A stretch of DNA of 64,000 bases, taken from Rhizobium lusitanum (GTDB taxonomy: Bacteria > Pseudomonadota > Alphaproteobacteria > Rhizobiales > Rhizobiaceae). Positions 55,699 to 64,000 of this stretch are shown in pieces. The stretch covers positions 3,709,001-3,773,000 of the forward strand of contig NZ_CP050308.1 in the NCBI RefSeq assembly GCF_014189535.1. Direction: 5' to 3'. The stretch's first letter is position 1, and each line of letters begins with the position of its first letter. The notes below the pieces were generated by a model. The model saw only the letters and a list, made by a program, of their open reading frames with translations, ran no database searches and was not told the origin of the DNA. The translations under genes and the position numbers were made by a program.

Positions 55699-56868
55699 AT
55701 GTGGCTCAGCAATTTCACGCTCGTTCTTCCCAATGAGGTGGTCGATCAGGGTTCCATTCGCATCGAGGACGGCGTGATTGCCGAGATCCGCACCGAACGG
55801 GTGGCGAACGCGACTTTCGATGGTGGCGGACGGCTGCTGATGCCCGGCTTTGTCGATCTGCATGGCGATATGATCGAGCGCGAAATCGCGCCGCGCCCGA
55901 ACGCGACGATGCCGATCGATTTCGGCATCCACGAACTCGACAAGAAGCTTGCGGCTGCCGGCGTCACCACCGCCTACGCAGCTGTCTCCTTCGCCACCGA
56001 AAGCGTCTATGGCCATGTGCGCTCGCTGGAGACCACCTCGGCGGTGATCAAGGGTATCAGCAGCCTGCGTGATAACCTGCTGATCGACCACCGCGTCCAC
56101 GCCCGCTACGAGATCACCAATGTCGGCGCCGCGCCGACGCTGGAGCGGCTGCTGGAGGATGGCGTCGTCGACATGGTGTCGCTGACCGACCACACGCCGG
56201 GGCAGGGGCAATACAACAATATCGAGGCCTATATCCTAAGCATGTCCGAGCGCCGTTCCATGTCGCGAGAGGCGGCAGAGCAGATGGTGGCCCGTCGTAT
56301 TGCCATGCGGCAGGATCCGGATATCGAGCGCAAGCTGCACGACATTGTCGGCCTGTCCTTGAAGCATAAGCTGTCGCTCGCATCGCATGATGATGACAGC
56401 GCCGAGAAGGTCGCCGAGATGCATGATCTCGGCGTCACGATCAGCGAGTTCCCTGTGACGCTGCCGGCCGCCGAAGAGGCGCACCGTCGCGGCCTCTGGA
56501 CGCTGATGGGCGCACCGAACGCGCTGCGCGGTCAGTCCATGTCGGGCAATCTGAGTGCTCTCGATGCGGCGAAAGCGGGCCTGCTCGGCATCATCGCCGC
56601 CGATTACCACCCGGCCGCCTTCGTGCCGGCGATCTTCAAGATTGCCGAGGTTGCCAGCGGCGGACTGCCTGCGGCTGTTGCCATGGCGACGGCAAATGCC
56701 GCGCGCTCTGCCGGCCTGACGGATCGCGGCGCGATCGCCATCGGCCAGAAAGCCGATCTGGTAGCTGTCGAGCATGGTGCGGTTCATCGCATCCGCACCA
56801 CTTTCCGCAACGGCCGCGTCGTTTATAGCGACGGCACGCTGCATCCGCTGATGGCCATGGCTGCCTGA
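55699..56868 (+). CDS. phnM: Alpha-D-ribose 1-methylphosphonate 5-triphosphate diphosphatase PhnM
   Basis: Amidohydrolase-fold enzyme of the C-P lyase pathway that removes pyrophosphate from the triphosphorylated ribosyl phosphonate. It has 389 residues. The metal site starts with LLMPGFVDLHGDMIERE (about 50-66). TDHTPGQGQYN (about 172-182), ASHDDDSAEKVAEM and SADYHPAAF-like AADYHPAAFVPAIFK follow. ATG follows CAGGAGAAA. The rest of the phn cluster (phnGHIJKL) is absent here. A lone phnM far from its pathway is unusual, unless the other genes are elsewhere. Confidence 0.88.
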   Translation: MWLSNFTLVLPNEVVDQGSIRIEDGVIAEIRTERVANATFDGGGRLLMPGFVDLHGDMIEREIAPRPNATMPIDFGIHELDKKLAAAGVTTAYAAVSFATESVYGHVRSLETTSAVIKGISSLRDNLLIDHRVHARYEITNVGAAPTLERLLEDGVVDMVSLTDHTPGQGQYNNIEAYILSMSERRSMSREAAEQMVARRIAMRQDPDIERKLHDIVGLSLKHKLSLASHDDDSAEKVAEMHDLGVTISEFPVTLPAAEEAHRRGLWTLMGAPNALRGQSMSGNLSALDAAKAGLLGIIAADYHPAAFVPAIFKIAEVASGGLPAAVAMATANAARSAGLTDRGAIAIGQKADLVAVEHGAVHRIRTTFRNGRVVYSDGTLHPLMAMAA

Positions 56869-56880
56869 GGGGAAGTTCGA

Positions 56881-57558
56881 CTAGATCCGGCTGACGTCGC
56901 CGAGCAGTGACAAGATCTGCTGGCCGGCGGCAGCCGGTGCCTTTGCCGTGGTAACGGCCTTGCCGCTTTCCATCCGTACCTTGCCTTCCGCCAGCAGCCG
57001 TAGTGACTGCGGATAGAGCCGGTGCTCTATCGTGAGCACGCGCGTCGCCAGTGCGTCGGCGGTGTCGTCGGTGAGCACCGGCACGGCCGCCTGGCCGATC
57101 ACCGGGCCTTCGTCCATGCCTTCAGTGACGAAATGCACAGTGCAGCCGGCGATCCGCTGGCCGGCGTCGATGGCGCGCTGATGCGTGTGCAGGCCGGGGA
57201 AAAGTGGCAACAGCGAAGGATGGATGTTGATGATCCGGCCTTCGTAGCTCTGGATGAAGCGGCCGGTGAGCAGACGCATGTAGCCGGCAAGGCAGATGAT
57301 GTCGGGCGACAGCGCCTCGAGCTGCGCGAGGATGGCCTCCTCATGCGCGTCCTTGCTGGCGAAATCCTTGCGCATGAAGGCGAAGGTGGCAATGCCCTCG
57401 GCGGCGGCCTTCGCCAGCCCGCCTGCATCCGCCTTGTCGGAAATGACGGCGACGATTTCGGCAGGGTAGTCTGAAGCCGCAGCCGCCTTGACCAGTGCCA
57501 TCATGTTGGAGCCGCTGCCCGAAATGAAGACGACGACGCGTTTGCGGGCCAAACTCAT
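56881..57558 (-). CDS. purN: Phosphoribosylglycinamide formyltransferase PurN
   Basis: Third step of purine synthesis, using 10-formyltetrahydrofolate. It has 225 residues from [20 protein letters not shown], which starts with the GAR-binding loop. The active site Asn and His are in [20 protein letters not shown] (about 109-128) and the Asp in [12 protein letters not shown]. The start is chosen there because its ATG overlaps the purM stop (ATGA). It is the second gene of a purM-purN operon, the usual order. Confidence 0.96.
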   Translation of the reverse strand: MSLARKRVVVFISGSGSNMMALVKAAAASDYPAEIVAVISDKADAGGLAKAAAEGIATFAFMRKDFASKDAHEEAILAQLEALSPDIICLAGYMRLLTGRFIQSYEGRIINIHPSLLPLFPGLHTHQRAIDAGQRIAGCTVHFVTEGMDEGPVIGQAAVPVLTDDTADALATRVLTIEHRLYPQSLRLLAEGKVRMESGKAVTTAKAPAAAGQQILSLLGDVSRI

Positions 57559-58628
57559 ATTGCCAGCGTACCCTTGTAGACGGTGCCGGCAGCGCCTTCG
57601 TCGCGGGCGATCATGCGGCCGAGCGTGACGATGGATTCGCCTTCGGCCTCGAGTGCCGCCTTGACCACGTCGACATTCTCGGCTGCGACGACGGCGATCA
57701 TGCCGATGCCGCAATTGAAGGTGCGCAGCATTTCCTTGGCCTCGACACCGCCGGTCTTGGCGAGCCACGAGAATACCGGCGGCACCTTGACGGCGGCCAG
57801 ATCGATCTCGGCGGCAAGATGCTTCGGCAGCACGCGCGGAATGTTTTCGGGAAAGCCGCCGCCGGTGATATGGGCCAGTGCCTTGATGGCATGGGTCTCG
57901 CGGATCGCCTTCAGAAGCGGCTTCACATAGATGCGCGTCGGCGTCAGCAGGGCTTCACCGAGCGCTTTGCCTTCTGCGAAGGGCGCCGGCGCATCCCAGG
58001 CGAGGCCGGAGAGGTCGACGATCTTGCGGACCAGCGAGAAGCCATTGGAATGAACGCCGGAGGAGGCGAGGCCGAGAATGACATCGCCCTCGGCAATATC
58101 GCCGGACGGCAGGAGCTGGCCGCGCTCGGCGGCGCCCACGGCGAAACCGGCCAGATCGTAATCGCCGTCAGAATACATGCCCGGCATTTCCGCCGTCTCG
58201 CCACCGATCAATGCGCAGCCCGCCTGGCGGCAGCCGGCCGCAATACCGCCGACGATCGCAGCACCCTGGTCGGGGTCGAGCTTGCCAGTGGCGAAGTAAT
58301 CGAGGAAGAACAGCGGTTCGGCACCCTGGACGACGAGGTCGTTGACGCACATGGCGACGAGGTCGATGCCGACGGTGTCGTGATAGTCCGCGTCGATGGC
58401 GATCTTCAGCTTGGTGCCGACGCCGTCATTGGCGGCAACCAGCACCGGATCGGTGAAGCCAGCAGCCTTCAGATCGAAGAGGCCACCGAAGCCGCCGATT
58501 TCGCCATCAGCGCCAGGCCGGCGCGTCGAACGCACGGCGGGCTTGATCTTTTCGACCAACAGGTTGCCGGCATCGATATCGACGCCCGCGTCGCTATAGG
58601 TCAGACCGTTTTTTCCAGACTGGCTCAT
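57555..58628 (-). CDS. purM: Phosphoribosylaminoimidazole synthetase PurM
   Basis: Closes the imidazole ring of AIR using ATP. It has 357 residues. Family landmarks: [20 protein letters not shown] at the N-terminus, [14 protein letters not shown] (about 59-72), [32 protein letters not shown] and [30 protein letters not shown] completes the site. The stop overlaps the purN start. Confidence 0.97.
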   Translation of the reverse strand: MSQSGKNGLTYSDAGVDIDAGNLLVEKIKPAVRSTRRPGADGEIGGFGGLFDLKAAGFTDPVLVAANDGVGTKLKIAIDADYHDTVGIDLVAMCVNDLVVQGAEPLFFLDYFATGKLDPDQGAAIVGGIAAGCRQAGCALIGGETAEMPGMYSDGDYDLAGFAVGAAERGQLLPSGDIAEGDVILGLASSGVHSNGFSLVRKIVDLSGLAWDAPAPFAEGKALGEALLTPTRIYVKPLLKAIRETHAIKALAHITGGGFPENIPRVLPKHLAAEIDLAAVKVPPVFSWLAKTGGVEAKEMLRTFNCGIGMIAVVAAENVDVVKAALEAEGESIVTLGRMIARDEGAAGTVYKGTLAI

Positions 58629-58851
58629 GCTTACGCCTCCGATGGCCGCCCTTCAATCGCGACAGGGCCTTGATCGGGTCGCCATTGCATGACGTGGGCC
58701 TTTATGCAAGGCGCTAACATAGGTAAAGCCTCGATTTTCCCCGCTTCACAGTGCCTGAAGGCCGATTTCCGGCCGCAGGCTTGACCATAATTGCGGCGTC
58801 ATCCTATGTCCTAAGCGAGCGGCAGCAGGGCGGTGAGCAGTGGGGACGACG

Positions 58852-59982
58852 ATGAAGCAACAAGTCAGCGGGACAAGCCTCAAGCGTCAGGTCACCTTCT
58901 GGCTGATTGTGCTCGGCGCCTTCATTGTCTTTCTCTACCTGTTCAGCTCGATCCTCTTGCCCTTCATCGCCGGCATGTCGATCGCCTATTTTCTCGATCC
59001 GGTAGCGGACCGGCTGGAAAGGATCGGCCTCAGCCGCCTGATGGCGACGATCGTCATTCTGGTTGCCTTCGTGCTGGTCTTCGCTCTGGCGCTGACGATC
59101 TTCATCCCGATCATCATCAATCAGTTCAATGATTTCGTCCAGCATATACCGGGTTATGTGCAGCAGCTTCAGCAGTTGATCGCCAAGACGCAGACGATGG
59201 TGCTGCCAGACTGGATTCGCAGTCAGATCGGCGTCCTCAAGGACAATATCTCCAATATCATGTCGGACGGGCTGAGCTTTGTCGGTGGCCTCTTCGCGCA
59301 GATCTGGAGTTCCGGCAAGGCGCTGGTCAACATCCTTTCGCTGATGGTCATCACGCCCGTCGTTGCCTTCTATATATTGCTCGACTGGGATCGGATGATC
59401 GCCAAGGTCGATGCCTGGATACCGCGCGATCACGTCGCCACCGTCCGCCAGATTGCCACTGAGATCGATCAGTCGATCGCTGGCTTCATCCGTGGCCAGG
59501 GCTCGCTCTGCATCATTCTCGGCATCTATTATGGCGTCGGCCTTTCACTGGTCGGCCTGAATTTCGGCCTGTTGATCGGCCTCTTCGCCGGTATGATCAG
59601 CTTCATTCCCTATGTCGGCTCGCTGGTCGGCCTGTTCATCGCGGTCAGTGTCGCGCTGGTGCAGTTCTGGCCGGATTATATCTGGGTTGGCCTCACGCTC
59701 GCCGTCTTCTTCACCGGCCAGTTCCTGGAAGGCAATGTGCTCCAGCCCAAGCTGGTCGGCGAGAGTGTCGGCCTGCATCCGGTCTGGCTGATGTTCGCGC
59801 TTTTCGCCTTCGGCGCGCTTTTCGGTTTCGTCGGCCTGCTGATCGCCGTTCCGGCTGCTGCGGCCTGCGGCGTGCTTGTTCGCTTTGCTCTTTCGCGATA
59901 CCTTCAAAGTGACCTTTATTTTGGACACTCGGAAGCCGGCAAGGCGCGCGAAGCCAAGGCCGGAAATCCTGAGAAAAACTAG
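58852..59982 (+). CDS. AI-2E/PerM-family membrane protein
   Basis: Integral membrane protein of the PerM/TqsA group, 376 residues from MKQQVSGTSLKRQ. A GTG four codons upstream is a possible alternative start. Seven to eight hydrophobic helices are visible. The family core is GFIRGQGSLCIILGIYYGVGLSLVGLNFGLLIGLFAG (quoted in part: GFIRGQGSLC), and the C-terminal EGNVLQPKLVGESVGLHPVWLMFALF is also typical. Some members export autoinducer-2, others transport ions; the substrate here is not known. It lies 2 bases before hda and may be co-transcribed. Confidence 0.88.
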   Translation: MKQQVSGTSLKRQVTFWLIVLGAFIVFLYLFSSILLPFIAGMSIAYFLDPVADRLERIGLSRLMATIVILVAFVLVFALALTIFIPIIINQFNDFVQHIPGYVQQLQQLIAKTQTMVLPDWIRSQIGVLKDNISNIMSDGLSFVGGLFAQIWSSGKALVNILSLMVITPVVAFYILLDWDRMIAKVDAWIPRDHVATVRQIATEIDQSIAGFIRGQGSLCIILGIYYGVGLSLVGLNFGLLIGLFAGMISFIPYVGSLVGLFIAVSVALVQFWPDYIWVGLTLAVFFTGQFLEGNVLQPKLVGESVGLHPVWLMFALFAFGALFGFVGLLIAVPAAAACGVLVRFALSRYLQSDLYFGHSEAGKAREAKAGNPEKN

Positions 59983-59984
59983 AC

Positions 59985-60698
59985 ATGACCGATGTGAAGA
60001 ACGCTGATTTGAGGCGCAAGCCTGCCGAACAGCTACCCCTGGCCTTTATCCATGACGCTGCAAGCGGCCGCGACGACCTGTTGGTTGCCGATCCCTTGAA
60101 TGCGGCGGTGAAGATCGTCGATTCCTGGCCGCACTGGCCGTCGCCTGTGGTCATTCTCGCCGGTCCAGTCGGCTCGGGAAAATCGCATCTCGCCAGCATC
60201 TGGTGCGAGAGAAGCGGCGCTGTGCCGATCCATCCGCAAGCCGGCTCGGACGCAGCCGTCATCGCGGCAAACGGCCCCGTCATCTTCGAGGACGTCGATC
60301 GTCTCGGCTTCGACGACACCGAGCTTTTCCACGTTATCAACAGCGTCAGGGAAAACGGCACGGGCCTGCTGATGACGAGCAGGCTCTGGCCGATGTCCTG
60401 GCCCGTTACGCTGCCCGACCTGCGTTCACGGCTGAAAGCGGCGACCGTTGTCGAGATCGGCGAGCCGGATGAAGAATTATTGTCGCAGGTGATCGTAAAA
60501 CTCTTTGCCGACCGACAGCTTTATATCGATGACAAACTTGTCCTTTATATCGTCAATCGGATGGAGCGGTCCCTGAATGCCGCGCAGTTGATCGTCGACC
60601 GGTTGGACCGGCTGGCGCTTGGCCGCGGCACGAGAATTACACGCATACTGGCCGCTGAAGTCTTGAATGAATTGGGCAATTCCGGTCCGGCAGATTGA
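59985..60698 (+). CDS. hdaA: HdaA-type regulatory inactivator of DnaA
   Basis: AAA+ protein of 237 residues related to the DnaA ATPase domain, lacking the DNA-binding domain. Walker A is GPVGSGKSH (59-67) and Walker B is VIFEDVDRLGF (about 98-108). The N-terminal QLPLAF motif (16-21) is the clamp-binding peptide, by which Hda docks on the sliding clamp. RSRLKAATVVEI contains sensor and arginine-finger residues. It promotes hydrolysis of ATP-DnaA after initiation. The AI-2E/hda/ppk order is common in Rhizobiales and Caulobacter relatives. Confidence 0.92.
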   Translation: MTDVKNADLRRKPAEQLPLAFIHDAASGRDDLLVADPLNAAVKIVDSWPHWPSPVVILAGPVGSGKSHLASIWCERSGAVPIHPQAGSDAAVIAANGPVIFEDVDRLGFDDTELFHVINSVRENGTGLLMTSRLWPMSWPVTLPDLRSRLKAATVVEIGEPDEELLSQVIVKLFADRQLYIDDKLVLYIVNRMERSLNAAQLIVDRLDRLALGRGTRITRILAAEVLNELGNSGPAD

Positions 60699-60773
60699 GC
60701 GACAGGGGAATTGTCACAGTTCCGTCGTCAAACTGCTATACGTGGCAAGGTCTCAGATGAGGGTAGGTGGAAC

Positions 60774-62975
60774 ATGGACTCGGCAGTAACGGAACATCAG
60801 GACGCCAATCAGCCAGCCCCGGAGGCCACGCCGCCGATCAACGAGTTGCTGAGCAGCCCCGAACGCTTCATCAACCGTGAATTCTCCTGGCTGCAGTTCA
60901 ATCGCCGCGTCCTCGAGGAAACGCTGAACACGGCGCATCCGCTTCTGGAGCGCATCCGCTTCCTCTCGATTTCCGCCGGCAATCTCGATGAATTCTTCAT
61001 GGTGCGCGTCGCCGGCCTCGAGGGCCAGGTCCGCCAGAAGATTCTCGTGCGCACGCCGGATGGCAAGACGCCCGCCGAACAGCTCGACGATATCCTGCGA
61101 GAAATCGACAATCTGCAGATGGAGCAGCAGGCATCGCTTGCCGTGTTGCAGCAGTATCTCGCCAAGGAAGACATTCTGATCGTCCGCGCGCCGGCTCTCT
61201 CCGAGACCGACCGGGTGTGGCTCGCCAATGAATTCGAACAGGCGATCTTCCCGGTCCTGACGCCGCTCTCCATCGATCCGGCGCATCCGTTCCCATTCAT
61301 TCCGAACCTCGGCTTCTCGATCGCGCTACAGCTGGACAGCATGAATGGCCGCGAGCCGATGACCGCGTTGCTGCGCCTGCCGCCGGCGCTGGACCGTTTC
61401 GTCCGCCTGCCGGATGCCAGCAACGTTATCCGCTACATCACGCTCGAAGATGTCGTGAACATCTTCATTCAGCGTCTCTATCCCGGCTACGAGGTAAAGG
61501 GTTCGGGCACCTTCCGCCTCATCCGCGACAGCGATATCGAAGTCGAGGAAGAAGCCGAAGATCTGGTTCGCTTCTTCGAGACGGCTCTGAAGCGCCGCCG
61601 CCGTGGCTCTGTGATCCGCATCGAGACCGACTCGGAGATGCCGCTCGAGCTGCGCCAGTTTGTGGTGGAATCGCTGAACGTGCCGGAAAACCGCATCGCC
61701 GTTCTGCCGGGCTTGCTGGCGCTCAATACCCTGTCCGAGATCTGCAAGGCGCCGCGCGACGATCTGCGCTTCGAGCCATACAATGCCCGATTTCCTGAGC
61801 GCGTCCGCGAACATGCCGGCGACTGCTTCGCCGCCATCCGCGAAAAGGACATGGTGGTCCACCATCCTTACGAATCTTTCGACGTGGTGGTCCAGTTCCT
61901 GATTCAGGCTGCGCGCGATCCTGACGTTCTGGCGATAAAGCAGACGCTTTATCGTACCTCCAACGATAGCCCGATCGTGCGTGCGTTGATCGACGCCGCC
62001 GATCTCGGCAAGTCGGTGACTGCGCTGGTCGAGCTCAAGGCGCGCTTCGACGAAGAAGCCAACATTCGTTGGGCACGCGATCTGGAGCGTGCCGGTGTGC
62101 AGGTGGTCTTCGGTTTTATCGAGCTCAAGACGCATGCGAAGATGTCGATGGTCGTGCGCCGTGAAGACGGCAAGCTGCGCACCTATTGCCACCTCGGCAC
62201 GGGTAACTACCACCCGGTCACCGCCAAGATCTACACCGATCTGTCCTACTTCACCTGCGACCCGAAGATCGCCCATGACATGGCGAACATCTTCAACTTC
62301 ATCACCGGCTATGGTGAGCCGGAGCAGAGCACGAAGATCGCCGTTTCGCCCTATACGCTGCGCCCGCGCATCCTCCAGCACATCGAGGAGGAAATCGAGC
62401 ACGCCAAGAGCGGCAAGCCGGCGGCGATCTGGATGAAGATGAATTCGTTGGTCGACCCCGACATCATCGACGCGCTTTATCGCGCCAGCAACGCCGGCGT
62501 CGAGATCGATCTCGTCATACGCGGCATCTGCTGCCTGCGTCCGCAGGTACCGGGCCTGTCCGAGAATATCCGCGTCAAGTCGATCATCGGCCGCTTCCTC
62601 GAGCACAGCCGCATCTTCTGTTTCGGCAATGGCCAGGGCCTGCCCTCGGACAAGGCGCTCGTCTATATCGGCTCGGCCGACATGATGCCGAGAAACCTCG
62701 ATCGACGTGTCGAAACCCTCGTTCCGCTGACCAACAAGACCGTGCACGAGCAGGTTCTTTCACAGATCATGCTGGGCAACATCATTGACAATCAGCAGAG
62801 CTACGAGATATTGCCGGACGGGACTTCGAGGCGTACCGAGGTGCGCGCGGGGAAAGAGCCGTTCAACGCGCAGCAGTATTTCATGACCAATCCCAGCCTG
62901 TCCGGCCGTGGTGAATCGCTGAAATCCAGTGCGCCGAAACTGATCGCCGGGCTGTTGTCGGGCCGCAAGAAATAA
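60774..62975 (+). CDS. ppk: Polyphosphate kinase
   Basis: Makes polyphosphate from ATP reversibly, at the inner membrane. It has 733 residues from [14 protein letters not shown], with AGGTGG upstream. PPK1 landmarks: [18 protein letters not shown] (about 32-49) in the N-domain, then the catalytic pair of PLD-like domains. [13 protein letters not shown] holds the phosphorylated histidine (about 455), and [19 protein letters not shown] follows. [16 protein letters not shown] is in the C-terminal half. It is followed directly by ppx. Confidence 0.97.
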   Translation: MDSAVTEHQDANQPAPEATPPINELLSSPERFINREFSWLQFNRRVLEETLNTAHPLLERIRFLSISAGNLDEFFMVRVAGLEGQVRQKILVRTPDGKTPAEQLDDILREIDNLQMEQQASLAVLQQYLAKEDILIVRAPALSETDRVWLANEFEQAIFPVLTPLSIDPAHPFPFIPNLGFSIALQLDSMNGREPMTALLRLPPALDRFVRLPDASNVIRYITLEDVVNIFIQRLYPGYEVKGSGTFRLIRDSDIEVEEEAEDLVRFFETALKRRRRGSVIRIETDSEMPLELRQFVVESLNVPENRIAVLPGLLALNTLSEICKAPRDDLRFEPYNARFPERVREHAGDCFAAIREKDMVVHHPYESFDVVVQFLIQAARDPDVLAIKQTLYRTSNDSPIVRALIDAADLGKSVTALVELKARFDEEANIRWARDLERAGVQVVFGFIELKTHAKMSMVVRREDGKLRTYCHLGTGNYHPVTAKIYTDLSYFTCDPKIAHDMANIFNFITGYGEPEQSTKIAVSPYTLRPRILQHIEEEIEHAKSGKPAAIWMKMNSLVDPDIIDALYRASNAGVEIDLVIRGICCLRPQVPGLSENIRVKSIIGRFLEHSRIFCFGNGQGLPSDKALVYIGSADMMPRNLDRRVETLVPLTNKTVHEQVLSQIMLGNIIDNQQSYEILPDGTSRRTEVRAGKEPFNAQQYFMTNPSLSGRGESLKSSAPKLIAGLLSGRKK

Positions 62976-62985
62976 CTGGACCTGC

Positions 62986-64000
62986 ATGGTTGAATCAGAA
63001 GCCCAGGGGCGCCTTCCCGGTATAGCCCCGGTCTCCGTTGTCGATATCGGGTCGAACTCCGTTCGTCTTGTCGTCTATGAAGGCCATTCGCGGTCGCCGA
63101 CCATTCTTTTCAACGAGAAGGTGCTTTGCGGCCTCGGCAAGGGCATAGCGCTGACCGGAAAGATGGACGAGGAGAGTGTCGCACGCGCACTCGCGGCCCT
63201 GCACCGGTTCAAGGCGCTGTCCGACCAGGCGCGCGCATCGACCATCTATGTCCTGGCGACGGCCGCTGCCCGTGAGGCGAGCAACGGCCCTGATTTCATC
63301 CACAAGGCCGAGACGATCCTGCAGCGCAAGGTACGCGTGCTGTCGGGCGAGGAAGAGGCGCGCTTTTCGGCGCTCGGCATCGTCAGCGGATTCTTCCATC
63401 CGAACGGCATCGCCGGCGATCTTGGCGGCGGTTCGCTGGAGTTGATCGATATCAAGGACAGGGAGATCGGCAAGGGCATCACCCTACCGCTCGGCGGCCT
63501 GAGATTGTCGGAATACGCCAATGGTTCGATCGAGAAAGCCCGCAGCTTTGCCCGCAAGCATGTGAAGACCGCGAAGCTGCTCGGTCAGGGCGAGGGGCGT
63601 ACCTTCTACGCGGTCGGCGGTACCTGGCGAAACATCGCCAAGCTGCACATGGAAATCCGCAAATATCCACTGCACATGATGCAGGGCTACGAAGTGTCTC
63701 TCGATGAGATGATGCGTTTCCTCGATCAGATCGGCGAACCCAAGGAAACGAGAGATCCGGCTTTCCTGTCGATCTCCAAGCACCGCCGCTCGCTGCTGCC
63801 CTTCGGTGCGGTGGCAATGCGGGAAGTGCTGGCTGCGATGAAGCCGTCCGTCGTGACATTCTCGGCCCAGGGTGTGCGCGAGGGCTACCTCTATTCGCTG
63901 CTGACAGAAGCTGAGCGCAATAGCGATCCACTGCTGACGGCTGCCGGCGAACTCGCCATCCTGCGTGCCCGCTCGCCGGAGCACGCGCGCGAGCTTGCCG
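62986..64000 (+). CDS. ppx: Exopolyphosphatase (Ppx/GppA), N-terminal part
   Basis: Removes terminal phosphates from polyphosphate, the reverse of the upstream gene. The frame starts at an ATG ten bases after ppk and is open to the right edge, giving 338 residues of a protein of about 500. The actin-like ATPase-fold motifs are VVDIGSNSVRLVVYEG (about 19-34) and GDLGGGSLELIDI (about 145-157). The conserved SGEEEARFSALG is also present. The C-terminal part is outside the window. Confidence 0.95.
   Translation, partial: MVESEAQGRLPGIAPVSVVDIGSNSVRLVVYEGHSRSPTILFNEKVLCGLGKGIALTGKMDEESVARALAALHRFKALSDQARASTIYVLATAAAREASNGPDFIHKAETILQRKVRVLSGEEEARFSALGIVSGFFHPNGIAGDLGGGSLELIDIKDREIGKGITLPLGGLRLSEYANGSIEKARSFARKHVKTAKLLGQGEGRTFYAVGGTWRNIAKLHMEIRKYPLHMMQGYEVSLDEMMRFLDQIGEPKETRDPAFLSISKHRRSLLPFGAVAMREVLAAMKPSVVTFSAQGVREGYLYSLLTEAERNSDPLLTAAGELAILRARSPEHARELA

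Overview
The window is 64 kb of high-GC chromosome from an alphaproteobacterium of the Rhizobiales, most likely a Rhizobium or close relative. The evidence is the rpsF-rpsR-DUF2232-rplI order, a fabD-fabG-acpP-fabF cluster followed by mltG/yicC/gmk, an HdaA-type regulator next to ppk/ppx, a RopB/Omp25-type outer membrane protein, a TakP-type TRAP solute receptor, and an intergenic palindrome of the kind scattered through Rhizobiales genomes. Almost all of it is core genome. I saw no rRNA, tRNA, CRISPR array, insertion sequence, prophage or attachment site.

Layout. 1-7 kb: tail of a LysE-type exporter, alr and dnaB (minus strand), then a marR / DHA2 efflux pump / HlyD adaptor operon (plus). 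6.6-9.1 kb: ribosomal protein operon rpsF-rpsR-DUF2232-rplI (minus). 9.1-11.3 kb: an AT-rich patch with a small secreted orphan and an FkbM methyltransferase, the most accessory-looking part of the window. 11.3-19.2 kb: a Tas-like aldo-keto reductase, then fatty acid synthesis (fabD, fabG, acpP, fabF), mltG, yicC and gmk. 19.3-27.8 kb (minus): lptF-lptG-lptD-surA-like-pdxA-rsmA, an envelope biogenesis block, plus a PAP2 phosphatase. 28-31.6 kb: pepA and holC (plus), GrpB-family and sugar dehydrogenase genes (minus). 31.8-35.3 kb: a TRAP transporter whose membrane subunits and receptor converge on one terminator. 35.5-41.8 kb (minus): S9 peptidase, deacetylase lipoprotein, ABC-F ATPase, an orphan sensor-like domain and a DinB-fold protein. 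42-45.8 kb: ndk, a lipoprotein/CGNR-regulator pair divergent from a lone LivH-like permease, then moaE, moaD and pgsA. 46-52.8 kb: uvrC, a short-chain reductase, ropB, a GYF-RDD membrane protein, a GST and rlmJ. 52.8-64 kb: molybdopterin oxidoreductase with coupled nudK, a lone phnM, purMN, an AI-2E family protein, hda, ppk and the start of ppx.

Functional links. Many neighbours overlap by ATGA or TGATG, so translational coupling is widespread: lptF/lptG/lptD, pdxA/rsmA, moaD/moaE, pgsA/moaD, folM-like/uvrC, purM/purN, Mo-oxidoreductase/nudK and CGNR/lipoprotein. Fatty acid, peptidoglycan (alr, mltG) and LPS transport (lptD/F/G) genes make this an envelope-rich stretch. ppk and ppx are adjacent, covering polyphosphate synthesis and breakdown.

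The strongest anomalies are a one-base insertion that breaks fabG as written, a perfect 12+12 bp operator-like palindrome between the CGNR regulator and the lone ABC permease, and terminator-like hairpins just upstream of alr and ndk. I do not see a convincing undescribed multi-gene system; the CGNR/permease/lipoprotein locus is the nearest candidate.
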